From Blastobasis lacticolella (Eukaryota > Arthropoda > Insecta > Lepidoptera > Blastobasidae): a stretch of 64,000 nt of DNA. Each line of letters starts with the position of its first letter. The first letter of the stretch is position 1. Positions 11,022 through 23,275 of this stretch are shown here, one piece after another. A program made the translations under genes and the position numbers. The stretch lies in contig LR990060.1 in the NCBI GenBank assembly GCA_905147135.1, positions 15,516,001-15,580,000 of the forward strand, written 5' to 3'. The notes beneath the pieces were generated by a model. It was not told the origin of the DNA and searched no databases. It saw nothing but the letters and a program-made list of their open reading frames with translations.

Positions 11022-11317
11022 TAAGGCTGTAGGGGTCTCCCTTGTTTGCGTGTAGCAGGATTAGCGTTTTAATAAACTTCGCCAAAATGAGGGTAGGAAA
11101 GTTAGTTGGTAGTTTTTTGTCAGCGGGTAGTTTTCATGGCGTTGTATGCTAATACATTGAAGGTTTGGTATGACGCGCGCGCGGCGGAATGCCTGAAAGG
11201 TCAGCAATGGATTGGGATCCACGCGGGTATCGCCCGAAGCGCGGGGCTTTACAGAGCCGGCTTGCATCGCTCATTGGTCATAGTTTCGGGTTCTTCGGGG
11301 ATCGGGTTGCTGATTTC

Positions 11318-11478
11318 GAGAGTTTTTTTTATATTGCTTAGGTGGCAAACAAGCTTAAGGTCTGCCTGATGGTAAGCAGTCACCGCAGCCTATGGACGTT
11401 TGCAATACTAGGGGCATCACCCACGCGTTGCCGACCCCGTGAAAACCAACCCCCTTTCTTGAAGAACTCTATGTTCGG
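11318..11478 (-). mobile_element. LINE-K 3' end
   Basis: The plus strand begins with a T run (A tail of a minus-strand insertion), then GGTGGCAAACAAGCTTA, CTGATGGTAAGCAGTCACCG and GCATCACCCACGCGTTGCCG, ending CTTTCTTGAAGAACTC. The minus frame of the family codes a basic LINE C-terminus. Confidence 0.8.
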
Positions 11479-11734
11479 GATAAGCGTTTTTTTGCGATTT
11501 GAAATTGAACTTTTGGTGTTTGTGTTTCGTTGTTCTGATGGTTCTACCATGGATCGACTACCCTTTACTTTCCAACAACCTCCTTTTAGACGATTGAAAA
11601 AGATATTTTATGTCCTAATCAATAAAGATTTATTTTTGTTTTACCACTCACACCCACCGCTGCAACTCCTGTGTTGCCAGTCGCAAAAATAATAAGGTGC
11701 TGCGGGTTAGTAGAGAAGTTAGAGATATAATTAT

Positions 11735-11998
11735 AATGGAACAGCTCTGATGATAAAGTTGGAAGGTTTGTCATAGGACCTATTGAACGCAATAAGATAA
11801 AACCATCGTGTTTGAGATTTGTAATGGTCTTGGTGAGTACTATACCCCGCGATAAAAGCTTGTTATGAAAAAATATTTATCATTTGAGAACTCATTAAGT
11901 TATAGTTTCTTGTAAGCTGTATTATGATCTAATGGACTGTGCCATGTGTGAGATAGATGTAATAAACGATTTCTATTTATTTATTTATTTAATACGAA
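11735..11998 (+). repeat. Dispersed repeat H followed by LINE 3' tail I
   Basis: H (about 11735-11850) has CATAGGACCTATTGAACGCA and GTGTTTGAGATTTGTAATGG. I (about 11900-11998) has GTTTCTTGTAAGCTGTATTA, TGTGCCATGTGTGAGATAGA and an ATTT-repeat end. Confidence 0.65.
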
Positions 11999-12600
11999 CT
12001 TTGGATTAACCAGTATTAACCTAGCTTAGATTTAATAGGGAGTGTAGTGTGATCCCAATAATTGCAAACACATACATTTTTACTTACTTAATTAGTTTGT
12101 TATTACTTCACAGTACCTTCAAATTTATTATTATTACATAATTACATTATTTTATTCGTCATTACATCATGTCATACTTATATTAGGTATAGGTACATAC
12201 ATTATAAGTCATTATTATAACATAGGTAATATTAATACCTAGTTCATATTATGCATAGGCGCAGAAGGGAAAGGTGTGACGTTATTTCCCACTCACTCAA
12301 CACCTCTAGGTCAAAATCGTGTTACTAACATAACTACTAAAGCCTCATCAATCAATTAAAGAGATCTCCCATCACTTTTACTCAAATTCTGCCGGCCAAT
12401 TTAGCTGGCAGTGTGAAAGTGGTCTATTCATGCGTCGGAATCCTTTCAACGGATATTTTCTCCATTACTACCCTTATAATCTTAAAAGGCACCGCTTTTG
12501 CTTTCATTTTGCCGAGTTGCGACTAGAGGATGGCTCGAAAATACGAATTTTATTACGAGTTTTTTTATTTTTTATTTTGACTTCGATGAGGAGATATGTA
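11999..12600. other. AT-rich stretch, nothing recognised
   Basis: TTATTA-rich sequence, no repeats shared with the rest and no coding signal. Confidence 0.5.
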
Positions 12601-12968
12601 AATTACGTTTCAATAGAAAATAACACTAACCTTACCGACAGAAAAAGTTTGATACTGAACCGATTTTAATGTTTATATTGTTTCATTAAACATTGTCCCA
12701 GTTTACTTCAAATAATTTCCATAGTTTAGTTTCATAAGTACTTATTATATCGTACAATTCTCTTATAAATGTTCTTCTTTAAGTGGTTAATGAAAATAAT
12801 AATTTTATGAAATGACAAGTTTTCACTTTTATATTCGCACTTTTCGAACCACCCTGTAGTACTTGACAGTTTTTTTTCCAAATTAGCGGGTATTAACATC
12901 ATAATTACCCCAATTCTTTATCCTTAGCTTTTTGTGTGTGATCGGTGTCAGGTATCCTTAATAACTAA

Positions 12969-13114
12969 TGTATCGTGACCCCTATTATAGAGGAAGGAAT
13001 AAAGGATGGAGGGTCAAGTTAAAGTTGTCGTCAGGTACTACTACAATACTATTGTATCTTGACCCTCCTTATAGAGGAAAGACTAAACGATGGAAGGTCT
13101 GGTTAAAGTGGTCG
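12969..13114 (+). repeat. In-frame 84-bp-period duplication (28 codons)
   Basis: Units 12969-13030 and 13053-13114 align over 62 bases. In the open frame 12968-13174 they read YRDPYYRGRNKGWRVKLKLS and YLDPPYRGKTKRWKVWLKWS. I do not recognise the peptide and nothing flanking looks like an exon. Confidence 0.7.
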
Positions 13115-13791
13115 GTTGTAGTTGGAAATGTTCGACTATGGAGCCGATTTCTATGGCACAGGGCCAAGTATTAGTTGCTTTGGGCTTGAGAGTCGGTTAC
13201 AGATAAATTTATTTGTGGGTGACTTAATTTTTTTTTTTTTTTTAAGTTAGATTATTTTTTTTATTAGGTAATCAGATTTCTTCAATATTAATGTTCTGTA
13301 TGTTCTTGTTAATATGATATAAATAAATATAAAGGTTTTTGGATATCTTGTTTCGTAGAAAGAGTACAGTCAACAGAATATCGACATACCTAAAACCAAA
13401 TTAGGTAACAAAGGTTTCTGAGTTCAATAAAAAAACCTGCAATGAATACGTAAATAAAATGAAGGTCCGATTTAACTCAACATATCGTACCTATGTTGCT
13501 CCGACAAAATTAAGCAATTAGGCAAACCTATCGCACCCTGTGACGTCGGTATACCAATTAACTGTTAAAACAACTGCCTAACTAATTCTGTTGTTTTAAC
13601 ACTGGACTCTGGCTAGCAACTGACCCTCGACACTGCCAGACAATTACCGACCTTGTTATCTTAGGGAATGAGTTATTTTTCAAATGTAGGAGTACCCGTA
13701 CTACTCGTGCCCCAATTCATTGCAAAAATAACTCTTAATAACGATTAGAATATGTAATTTTAAATATAAAATTAAAAAAATATAATATGTT

Positions 13792-14103
13792 TATCATCAT
13801 GGCGTCACTATCCCGGATACGCTCTCGCACGCGAGAGACCAGGGTCCATCTTAAGTGTCTTGACCATGATCCAGGATTTGGCAGATCAGGAAATTACTTC
13901 CGCATTCCTGGTAACAAGGGGAACCTGACCAGAATCATGGTTAGGTACACATTCAGTCCCCTGAATGTGTAGGTTTCATCACGATGTTTTCCCTCACCGC
14001 AAGAGCATAGGTTAGAATTCAACATAACTCAGAATAGAGTCATTGGTTCATGGCCGCAGTATTCGAACTCGGGACCTCGCGCTTGCGACCCCACCGGCGA
14101 TCA
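13792..14103 (-). mobile_element. SINE-A, nearly full length
   Basis: Intact ATGATGAT tail (plus-strand 13792-13800) and body; the tRNA head is decayed, reading GAGTTCGAATACTGCGGCC. Confidence 0.87.
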
Positions 14104-14937
14104 TGCAAAAATAACCCTTAACATCGCTTACAAAATGGAATTCTTTTTACTTTATCAAGCGGAAATATCAAGTTATAAGTTCCGATGGTAATACACACCG
14201 ACATGATACCTACAAGACCAACAATTAGCTATTCAATGCATTATACCTTTGTAACCTGACAAATTTTGGAAGACCCCAAGTCACTTGCAAACTGTAGGTC
14301 CTGACGAATCAACGTACCCTGGACGTGTTATATAATTGAATTACCCCATAAGTATTATACTCAGTTTCCTGCCTCATTGAGGTACAGGAAGGAGCTGTCA
14401 AATTTTAATCAAATTACACCGACAATGAAAGCTGTTTTTTCTGAGTTATGATTAGGTACCCTCTGTGTTTGAGCTATTGATTCTAGAGTCTAATTATTGT
14501 TATTGAATTCATCAATATGGCTGTTCAAATACAGCATAACGTCTGCAGAGTCTATTGTTTAGTACTGTTTGGCAGAATTGTTTGGTTGATTGTATATTTG
14601 AGTATTAGTGTGTTACTTGTAAGTTTTAAAGTCCTTAGTTTTTAAGTAAGCTTGTAGACTGCTTTCACTACTGGGCGAATGCAGTTTTTTACAGCACAAA
14701 GATTTTTATTTTATTGCCAATTAATTAATGTTTTTTAGATTTTTATTTATACGGTCATTCTAAGATTTAAAATTAAGTTTAAGTTTGAATTTGAATTAAT
14801 TCTGACTTATTTATTAATACTGATATTACTGCGTTTCAACCAACATGTTGTATCCGTTCTTTCTTAATTGACAACCGTGTTTTCAAATGTTCTAATAATT
14901 TCAAACACTACATCCACACTTTCCCTTTTAAAAAAGA
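14104..14937. other. AT-rich stretch, nothing recognised
   Basis: No conserved motif, long ORF or family match seen. Confidence 0.5.
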
Positions 14938-15049
14938 GAGGTGTTATAAGTTTGACGTGTGTCTCTGTGTATCTGTCTGCGTCATTAAAATCGGTTGAGA
15001 ACCTTAGAAAATATTTGAGTTTAGGTGAACTTGGTGAGGGATTAACATA

Positions 15050-15122
15050 CTTTTTTATGTTATATGGCAGACAAACAGGCGCTTGCCTGCCACCTGAAGG
15101 AAAGGACTTTTTCTGCCGATCT
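15050..15122 (-). mobile_element. LINE-L 3' end fragment
   Basis: TTTTTTATGTTATATGGCAG then GACAAACAGGCG and CCACCTGAAGG; the start of the LINE-L end in reverse. Confidence 0.6.
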
Positions 15123-15888
15123 GTGCTTTTAGGTTATTATTTACAGTCGCGTCTACACACTGTTTACTCTGTGATAAATTGCCCTTCTACGCCCTGACAA
15201 AGGCGGTAACTTGACACTCCCGCGCATACTGCACAAGTACTCCCTTCTCTCTTACACTCACTCGAAGTCCTATAAGAGTGAAAGAAACAGCTACAGGCCG
15301 GTGTACATCAAGCCAGCGGCGCCCGTTTTTGGTCATGGATAGTGATGAAATTCAATGGGAAAGATACTTCTGGGAAGTATACTGATACTAGACGCAATGG
15401 GTGCGTAATCCTCAGCTTTGGATCTGTGACAAAGGACCACGGAACCCTGTGATGTCATCCGATCCTTTGTTAGGAGATATTAGTTGAGATCACGAAGATA
15501 TGTCACATTGGGTCCTTACCTATGAAATTGGCATTTTTTTCGGAATGACACATTTGCTCAAATTATTTTTAATTATAAAATATCAAAATAACGCTTGGTT
15601 TTGAAAAAAGAGTATGTTTAGGTGCCCGTAAGCCTCTAAAATTAAATAAAAATTATTTACTCATGTTTTTATAATACATATATATTTACATACATATAGG
15701 TTTACTTAATTAAAATTGAAAAGCCTTCGGGACCAATTTTCTTATCAGAAGTACCGTATTGCACACTACATAATATTTAATCGATGAGGGTCTTACTTTT
15801 GTATACCTGGTCACAGCTTTCTAGTTTTTAGCTTAAATTATACAAAAACTGGAACATCCCTAGGAGACACGTATGCAGTGAGTGTCAT

Positions 15889-16004
15889 GTCAGATGCCAG
15901 TAGCTGCCAAAATTATCTGATCTACCAAACTCTGGATAATGGTCAAGGCGGACTCCGGACCCTCGAGCACAAGAGCGCAATCGGGACATTAACGTCAAGA
16001 TGAC
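15889..16004 (+). mobile_element. SINE-A, 3' third
   Basis: From AGATGCCAGTAGCTGCC to CGGGACATTAACGTCAAGATGA; 5'-truncated. Confidence 0.8.
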
Positions 16005-16007
16005 TAT

Positions 16008-16140
16008 TACATACATAAAGCCCACGCCCGCCTCTATCCCACAGGTGGGGTAGGCAGAGACTATGGACCGCCACTTTGCTCTGTTCTGACACAACTCCCT
16101 AGCCTCGCATATATCCACAACTCTTTTCATACATCTCCAT
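16008..16140 (-). mobile_element. LINE ORF2 C-terminal tail
   Basis: Minus strand reads KRVVDICEARELCQNRAKWRSIVSAYPTCG in overlapping pieces, the end of an insect LINE ORF2; abuts the SINE-A tail at 15889-16004 head to head. Confidence 0.75.
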
Positions 16141-17039
16141 TTATTCTAAGTTATTTAGTACGTACAATTACACGATTACCGATATTTTCCACTCGTCAAC
16201 ACTCGAGTCTGGAATCCACCGTAATCGCTGGCAGAACTCGATTCGTCAAGGTCTGTGGGAGACAGCATCTGCGTCGGAATCGAGTTTATGTCATTACCGC
16301 TACATTCAACTCGGCTATGCGATATGCCGGAGCTTATTTTGGATAATTCACCCTGTTTTCTGGGAAGGGTGGTAACGCGGGGTTGAGAAAAAAATCGTCG
16401 ACTAATGAGAATGAGTTTTGTATCGAGAGAAGTGAGGAGGTATGTAGGAAATGGATGGTATGGAATTGTAACATATAACATACTATTGTACACCCAAATT
16501 TGGGTAAACTGTTATATTTCTGGTCTAAATCAAATACCACTTCCAATGTTCCTACTACAGTTTTACAATAAATGATTTCTGATTTCTGATTTACTGTTGC
16601 ATATGTGTTCTGACAGACCTTTAGCTTTGGCTAGGCTTGGGATAGGTAGGCCTCTTGTTCCGACAGTATAATAATAAAAATTCTTAATTTTAAACAGACT
16701 AAAAAATCTATAGAGTTTTAGTAAAAGTGTGTTAGTTGATAATTTAGCTTAATTTTTAGGTGAGTACTATTAGTTTTTTAATTTAGCTTATTGTTTAACT
16801 CTAACGGCTATTTTTATCCAGTAGCTTGTAATATGGCCGGAGCTCTAATTAAATTATGTTAGATAGGGTCGGTCGTTAGGTATAGGCTTAATTTGGACCA
16901 GGAAGCTAGCGTTCTGATTTGATTAGGTAGACTGAAATATGTTACTTAAAGAATACCCATTGCAAATCACATTCGATTTGTCCTTTGTTATTATTATTTA
17001 GACTAGATTTTTCCATTACAAACACAGCAAAAAGCAACT

Positions 17040-17148
17040 ACAGGCACCGCATCCGCTCCCCTTGCAGATGTCCTGGACGACGGTGACCGTTTCCCATCAG
17101 GTGGACCGTCGGTCCGTTTGCCTCCCTGGGTAATAAAGAAGGCTAACA
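17040..17148 (+). mobile_element. Jockey-like LINE 3' UTR fragment
   Basis: Shares CGCATCCGCTCCC, the CATCAGGTG motif and the closing TTTGCCTCCCT segment with 47660-47755. Confidence 0.7.
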
Positions 17149-17754
17149 AACATAATAGTTGTTTTTGTTACCTACAGACATAGAGAAAATATTTACTAAA
17201 GTAATAGAGGAGACACCGCAAGTATTTTCTTTGAACCACGCTTTGCGGTCCATGGACAACAGTGGCCGCAGTCAGTTCTGAGACATTGCGCGACGCGGAT
17301 CAATCTGACAGTGGCTTCGATATTCAAAAAAACGCCATCTTGTGCATTAAAAACTGTACAAACCATTCGAGGGACCAAAAATAAAGAAAATGATAACATT
17401 TCATCGGTCATTCTATGACTTAGCAGCCTCCCGCACGTGACAGGTTGGTACAATATTTTTGTTTGTAATGGCTGCTCTATTACGTTAGTAAATATTTTCT
17501 CTATGCCTACAGGTGACACGCTTGCCTGTTTGACTACAGTATGACATAAACAGTTTATTTGCGCCTTTAAATGTTATGCTATAATTTCAGTAAGTAAAAT
17601 ACTCCCAAGTGCAGTGTCTGATAGTACTACCCACATTATTATTAAACTGGATGTGAGTCCAAGGAGTATGTTCGTAACTGGATCACGTGAATTAACGCGC
17701 GCCCGCGACAAGGATTCTGATGGTACTGGATGGGATGTCCTATTTTTGTCCAAG

Positions 17755-17832
17755 TTTTTTTTTAACACCAAGGTGGCAAACAAGCTTACGGCCCGTCTGA
17801 TGGTAAGCAGTCACCGCAGCCTGTGGGCGACA
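17755..17832 (-). mobile_element. LINE-K 3' end, short
   Basis: T run, then GGTGGCAAACAAGCTTACGG to the CACCGCAGCCTGTGGGC segment, where it stops. Confidence 0.78.
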
Positions 17833-17917
17833 ATTTTACGACTTTGGTAAGTAGACGTGTGAAGTATCGACAGAGGGCGCCCGAGGAGGACATAATATAG
17901 GTACTAATGAAATGAAT

Positions 17918-18014
17918 TACCCTCTCCAAGAAGGGCAGGTCAGGAGTACCCTCAACCGGCGTAAATGCATGCAAAGATGTATGAATGTGGAAGAGACGAG
18001 GGAGGTGAGTCCGG
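17918..18014 (+). mobile_element. LINE ORF2 C-terminal tail, related to the 25.6-kb copy
   Basis: Reads RRKCMQRCMNVEETREVS; only the start of the conserved tail remains before the SINE-A copy at 18045. Confidence 0.6.
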
Positions 18015-18044
18015 ATCATAGCTTCTACTTGCTAGTCTGTGAGC

Positions 18045-18342
18045 ATATGTGGCCGAGTGGTAAGCGACAGGTACCGGGTTCGAATCCCACTGCGGCCATG
18101 TACCAATGACTCTTCTGATCTACATTAGTTGAATACTAACCGATGCTCTTACGGCATGGAAAAACGTAATTAAACCTGCACATTCAGGCGACTGAATGTG
18201 TAACCATGATCCAATCTGGTCAAGTTCCCCAGGTAACACGGTCACGGAGATCAGATGGCAGTCGCTCCACTACAATTATCTGATCTGCCAAATCCTGAAT
18301 CATGGTCAAGGCGGACCCCGAGCCCTCATACGCGAGGTATGG
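18045..18342 (+). mobile_element. SINE-A with good tRNA head, tail missing
   Basis: The head reads GTGGCCGAGTGGTAAGCGAC then CCGGGTTCGAATCCC, a clear A box and B box with a deleted anticodon region. It stops at CCCTCATACGCGAG, before the RTE-like tail. Confidence 0.88.
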
Positions 18343-18360
18343 GGTAGTTTACATTCCTAA

Positions 18361-18525
18361 TTTTTTTTATACCACCATGGTGGCAAACAAGCTTACGGCC
18401 TGTCTGGTGGTAAGCAGTCACCGCAGCCTATGGACATTTGCAATACCAGGGGCATCACCCACGCGTTGCCGACGTAAAAACATTTTAACCTCTTTCTTGA
18501 AGAACTCCATGTTGTACTCGTAAAT
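18361..18525 (-). mobile_element. LINE-K 3' end
   Basis: Same extent as the 11.3-kb copy; T run at 18361-18368. Confidence 0.8.
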
Positions 18526-18928
18526 TGTAGCAAACTACCTATCCAATAGCGTAAACGCATCTCAGCCCCCAAACCTAGTTACATCCAGCGTCGCAGCTTC
18601 CGAGCCGACGTCCTAATCAAGTTATAATAGTAATTAACAGCCCCCCCCCCCCCCCTCTTCGCCCTCCCTTCCTACACCCAACTGCTTCGTTACCTCATTA
18701 AAGTTCGGTCGCCTACGCTGCACGTAGTATGTGTAATCTACTTAATGTTGTTCTTGAAAGAGGTGCGACGCCATTTTGGAATGTGAAGCGTTCGAATTTG
18801 GAAGCGTTTTCGGTTACGTTGTAAAATTAAAGATACGAATTGGAACCAAGGAGCTTTTTGAGAAATAGTTTGGTTGTGATTAGAACCAAAGAGATTTGAA
18901 AGAAATAGCTTGGTTGGTGGTTGGAAAT

Positions 18929-19158
18929 AGCGAGTCGTAAGCGAGAGGCACCGGTTTCGAATCCCGCTGCGGCCATGTCCCAATGACTATTTTCTGAGTT
19001 ATGTACACGAATACTAACCGATGCTATTACGGTGAGGAAAAACAACGTGATGAAACATGCACATTCGGGCGACTGAATTTGTAACCATGATCGAATCTGG
19101 ACAAGTTCCCTTGGTAGCAGAGTTGCGGAGGTCAGACAGGTCAGCAAATGCCACTCCA
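18929..19158 (+). mobile_element. SINE-A, both ends truncated
   Basis: From GCGAGTCGTAAGCGAGAGG through the body to GAGGTCAGACAGGTC, then an abrupt junction with LINE 3' UTR sequence at about 19157. Confidence 0.82.
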
Positions 19159-19348
19159 CTGCCAAAGCCACGGTTCCCCAAATCCCCACCCCATGGAGCA
19201 TTGGAAACCTTACTCACCGGCAGAAACACAATACTATTTAAAAGAGTATTATTTAGCTGCGATATTCTGTAAGGTGGAGGTACTTCCCCAGTCGGGCGGC
19301 TCCAATTCGAACGAGATACACCGCTATGCCCTACCTCTCTTAAATGAA
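19157..19348 (-). repeat. LINE 3' UTR-type repeat, copy 1
   Basis: About 190 bases nearly identical to 47317-47507: CACTGCCAAAGCCACGG, CTCACCGGCAGAAACACAAT, TTCCCCAGTCGGGCGGCTCC and CTATGCCCTACCTCTC. Minus orientation is inferred from similar lepidopteran LINE 3' UTRs. Confidence 0.75.
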
Positions 19349-19369
19349 AATGCCTTCCACGGTCCACCC

Positions 19370-19462
19370 GTTCGGAAGCCACGATCCCACAGACAGACAC
19401 ACACATACCCAGATCCACAGATACATCAAACTTATACCACCCCTCTTTCGGGGGTTATAAAA
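19370..19462. repeat. Dispersed repeat F, end only
   Basis: CACAGACAGACACACACATA to CTTTCGGGGGTTAT. Confidence 0.6.
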
Positions 19463-19914
19463 TGATCCTCAAACAATAGGGTGAACTCCCACCTAACTGC
19501 GATAACCGCGACTAATTCGCAGATACACTCGCAGTGCGATAAAACGCGTATTAGGAGCTAATAAACGCTATTAGGGGTGATATGAGGGTGGGCGCACACC
19601 GGGCGGCTGATCGCAGCGATCACCGGTAACCGGATGCAGCTGTGCGATCGCACGAGTGAACGATTCTTGGAGGAACAGTGGATTGAGACGTTATTCTAGA
19701 CTAGACGTTATCTGTCCAAACTTACTTGTCATATTTAGTGAACAAACAATACCCAAAATTACGACTTGCCGTATCAATTAAGCTACGTACACTGGTATAC
19801 AGATGTCTTAAATTATATAAGAAAATAAAGAATGTGAATTTCAACGAATACTGCTCAATATTATCTATTTAAATATATAATTTCCATACCCAAATAAGAC
19901 AAGTCAGTCTGGCC

Positions 19915-20235
19915 TTTTTTTTTTTATGTTATCCGGCAGACAAACAGGCATGCGGGCCACCTGATGGAAAGTGGTCACCGCCGCCCATGGAAATCAGCAC
20001 CACCAGGGGAGTCACCAATGCGTTACCCGCCTTTGAAGAGACCTCTAATATACCTCTTGAACGATCCCACGTCATAGTCCAAAGGAAACACTGTGGCTGG
20101 GAGCTCATTCCACATCCGAATCGTATTTATGCCATAATTAATCGGAATTGTCATCATGTAATGTATTAAACTAACGTTACCAATACCATCCGACGCTCGC
20201 AGCTCTCCAGTCGTCCCGTGACCACGATGCATGCA
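19915..20235 (-). mobile_element. LINE-L 3' end with coding remnant
   Basis: T run at 19915-19925, then CCGGCAGACAAACAGGC and GGCCACCTGATGGAAAG segments. On the minus strand, 20150-20030 reads IRMWNELPATVFPLDYDVGS then FKRYIRGLFKGG, a typical LINE ORF2 ending. Continues into related sequence (CATGCAACTGTGTCAAAATA) to about 20300. Confidence 0.82.
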
Positions 20236-20464
20236 ACTGTGTCAAAATATCGGGCTACTCGTCAACAAAGGTACGCGGTAGGAAACCCGGAACGAGTACC
20301 ATTAAAATTTGTCCTCATGGTTATGGTCACTTGTCACTTTTGTCACTTTTAAACCCCGGACGAAAAAAGGAGTAGTGTTGCAGCGAAACCGCGTGCAGGT
20401 TTTATTATCACCTCCCCAATAATTGAATATCTGTATAAACGTAATATACCTACTGAAACTGAAC

Positions 20465-20692
20465 CGTTACCATAGAATCATCATCATCTACATGACAGCT
20501 CATAACAGTCCACTGCAGGACTTAGGGCTTCTCCCACGAAAGGGGAGGTTATTGCCATAATCTCCAAGCTTGGCAGGCGCATCGAAAACATGAGTCGCCT
20601 TGTCCGACACCCACGAGTGTAAGGGGTTGGTGCTATTCTACTCTGCCGGACACCACACTGCCAACCACAGAATATTGCCTAATAATACTTGA
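20465..20692. repeat. Dispersed repeat D
   Basis: AGCTCATAACAGTCCACTGC, CTCCAAGCTTGGCAGGCG, CACCCACGAGTGTAAGGGG and CTACTCTGCCGGACACCACA, non-coding. Starts with ATCATCATC. Confidence 0.7.
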
Positions 20693-21531
20693 CGTTTCAT
20701 TTGGCCGGTCTTATTAATTTGATTATAATACGAAAAGATCCACAAAAATGACACATCAAAATCATTCTCTCATGAAGTACTGACTACTCTTAAAAATACC
20801 TTAAATAAAAACCTGCCACCAGAATAAGCCCTAAACGAAACGAATGAAGTACACCGTCTATATTACATTAAAAAAACAATATTGTTTCCCAAAACAAACA
20901 TCATAAAGCAAGTATTCGCACCCCTCTGTAGCTCGTTCACGCGAAATTGGGCTTTAATGTTGCAAAAATTGAGTACAAATTGGCATGTGCGTGCTTCGAG
21001 GGTTGAGTAAGGGCGCTGTCACACGGTGCGTGTAAAAAGCGCACATTAGACGCGGCGATTTAACGCCAACGGAGCGCGATCCCCGCTTCGGAGGCTGAGG
21101 GTCTGAGAGACTTTATAAGCATTAGGTGGGCGTTAATGACTTATAATGGCGTCTGTTATTCGGGTAATTTGAATGATTGCCCTCTCAGTTATGGCTGTTT
21201 CTTTTATGGGTATGGAATATTAGTGGAATTGATGGTAGTGAAGTGTAATTCTTATTATGTAATAAATTATAAGTTAGGATTGTCATGGTTTTGTACTGTC
21301 GGGCCTCCGTGGCTGTTACTGGGCGAAACTCTGCTAATATTTGACTATCCTGCCGTTTCATGTTATTTTCCGAGACATAAAATACTATAATTATGACACT
21401 CGGAAGGAATGAAACTTTTTTTGAAAGAATTTTCGAAATCCGTACTTTAGTTTAGCGTTCAGACAGAAAGACGCTCTCGGCAGCTTGGGGACTTTGTTTC
21501 ATAATGTTTAGTGATGAGTCCGTGGTATAAT
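20693..21531. other. Low-repeat stretch
   Basis: Contains a GC-rich patch at 21010-21130 (CTGTCACACGGTGCGTG) that may be a decayed MITE end; otherwise nothing. Confidence 0.4.
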
Positions 21532-21727
21532 GTGCAAAAACCTGCATATTCAAGTTACTGAATGTGTAACCATGAACCAATCTGGACAGGTTACACAGCT
21601 CGCGGGGGCAGTTGCTTCACTTAATTACGTGATCTGTTAAATCCTGATAAGGATAATGGTCAAGGCCGACCACGACCCTAGCCAGGAAAGCAGGATACTA
21701 ACCAGGATATTAACGAAAATATGATTA
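21532..21727 (+). mobile_element. SINE-A, decayed 3' two-thirds
   Basis: CCTGCATATTCAAGTTACTG, ACCATGAACCAATCTGG and the GGATATTAACG tail are recognisable. Confidence 0.75.
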
Positions 21728-22632
21728 TTTATATTCGGCATGGAATGGAGTAAAAACCTTAGGCAACTTGGACGTGGATATCCAGCAGTGGACGTCCTGC
21801 GTGCACAACGATGATATATCTAGTTTAGCATGTGAACATTTACTTCACGAAATAATTAAAATATCAACTTTCACTGGTCCCCATTACAACTTGAAAACGT
21901 CTTGCACCGCGTGACAAACAATTATTCTGTGCAGATCTTATCATCTAACATGATAGCTAATGTAGCGTAGAGGCAATACAAAAGAGAATACAGCTTCAAT
22001 ACCGTACAAAACTACAATCCATTTGCAAATACTTTTTTATTGCCCCAGTCTCCCCAACATATTGCACTCAACGGCGCAATGAATACGATTGCCATCGCTT
22101 CCCCTATTGTCCCAATCTCCAAACCACTTCAACGCAATCGACCAAAGTAAACTGAACCGTTCCCCCAAACAAACGCGACGACTAAAACGCTCAATGTAAA
22201 CTGGTCTTAATACGCCCAGCGTAATCAGACCTCGCCAATCAAATTATAGACTCCAAATAGGAGGTCCTTTCAATCTGGTGTTTAAAGTTTAACAATTGAA
22301 ATGTGTCCAATTTAAGTGGATCTATTGTTGCATGTCGATTTTACGGTCGAGAAGATCTAATTGAGCTGGTAGTGTCACAGTTTAGCGACAAAAGGCCTGT
22401 TTCATGTGCCGCTGATTCTTCAAGGGTTCAATTAGCAGCCTGATCGACAGATAAGATTGCAATGGGCGCTTTTGTACGCTCTCGAGCACATAACGGAGAT
22501 GTAAACGTCTATTATAAAAGGAGAGTGTTGACAACGTGATAATGTTACCTATTTAGGATTTGTCTAACAAGCAAGTAAGTAGGAGCCGCAGGAGGTCATA
22601 GGAAAATTGAAAGCGATCATGGAAACGAGTAG

Positions 22633-22844
22633 GTTTATTTACGTTACTCTGTTGATAACAATTCTCTGATTTCAATGATTGAAATTATTACTTTATTACG
22701 TATCATTGATTTCATGGGCTCAATTACTAACAAAGTCCCATTGCAATAAACTGAAACTATTAAATCGATCATACGTAATCGCAAAAGTAATAATTTCAAT
22801 CATTGCAATCAGATAATTGTTAGCAACAAAGTTACGTAATTAAC
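22633..22844. mobile_element. Foldback element, about 80-bp arms
   Basis: Left arm 22633-22712 and right arm 22762-22844 pair over almost their whole length, including an exact AATGATTGAAATTATTACTT core; the 49-base spacer itself has TGGG/CCCA ends. No ORF. Confidence 0.85.
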
Positions 22845-23034
22845 ATTAACATTTATGTTATTTTCATGAAACACTGCTTGAAAGAGGCTTACAACTTAAG
22901 CTACCTTAAATTTTATTCCATATAATTTGTATGAAATGCTAACCAATCCAACTACATTTCATAAGTTGGTGGACTATTTCTCAATTACATGTTATGATAT
23001 ATTTTCAATTTACCTGTGACCCCCTAATCTATTA

Positions 23035-23275
23035 GAACCACTGGCTGACCGAAGGGTCTTTGGCTCCCTGAGTGTATTCTACCACCTGTACAATGGGGAA
23101 TGTTCCGAGGAACTGTTTGATCTGATGCCCACAGCACAGTTCCGCCATCGCACCACCCGCCGTGGACTGGGTACTTATCCCAACTACGTAGACCCTCTGT
23201 TCATGTCCACGCGAAAGTTCGAAAGAATGTTTCTCACTTATAGGTACTATTGAATGAGATAGGATGTTGAATAAG
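23035..23275 (+). mobile_element. Jockey-like LINE ORF2 C-terminal fragment
   Basis: Translates as LADRRVFGSLSVFYHLYNGECSEELFDLMPTAQFRHRTTRRGLGTYPNYVD in pieces. FYHLYNGECSEELF and FRHRTTRR are conserved in the C-terminal domain of Jockey-type ORF2. The fragment ends at TGA after FERMFLTYRYY. Confidence 0.85.

Noticed and set aside
16030..16110. Minus-strand CQNRAKWRS wording resembling homeodomain helix 3 (FQNRRAKWRR), considered as Rx exon 3
   Set aside because: It continues RELCQNRAKWRSIVSAYP, the C-terminal tail of a LINE also found at 25.6 kb, and has no splice acceptor before a VWFQ codon series.
18640..18657. Poly-C run as a functional G-quadruplex
   Set aside because: A simple mononucleotide run of about 16 C; slippage explains it and nothing nearby suggests a role.
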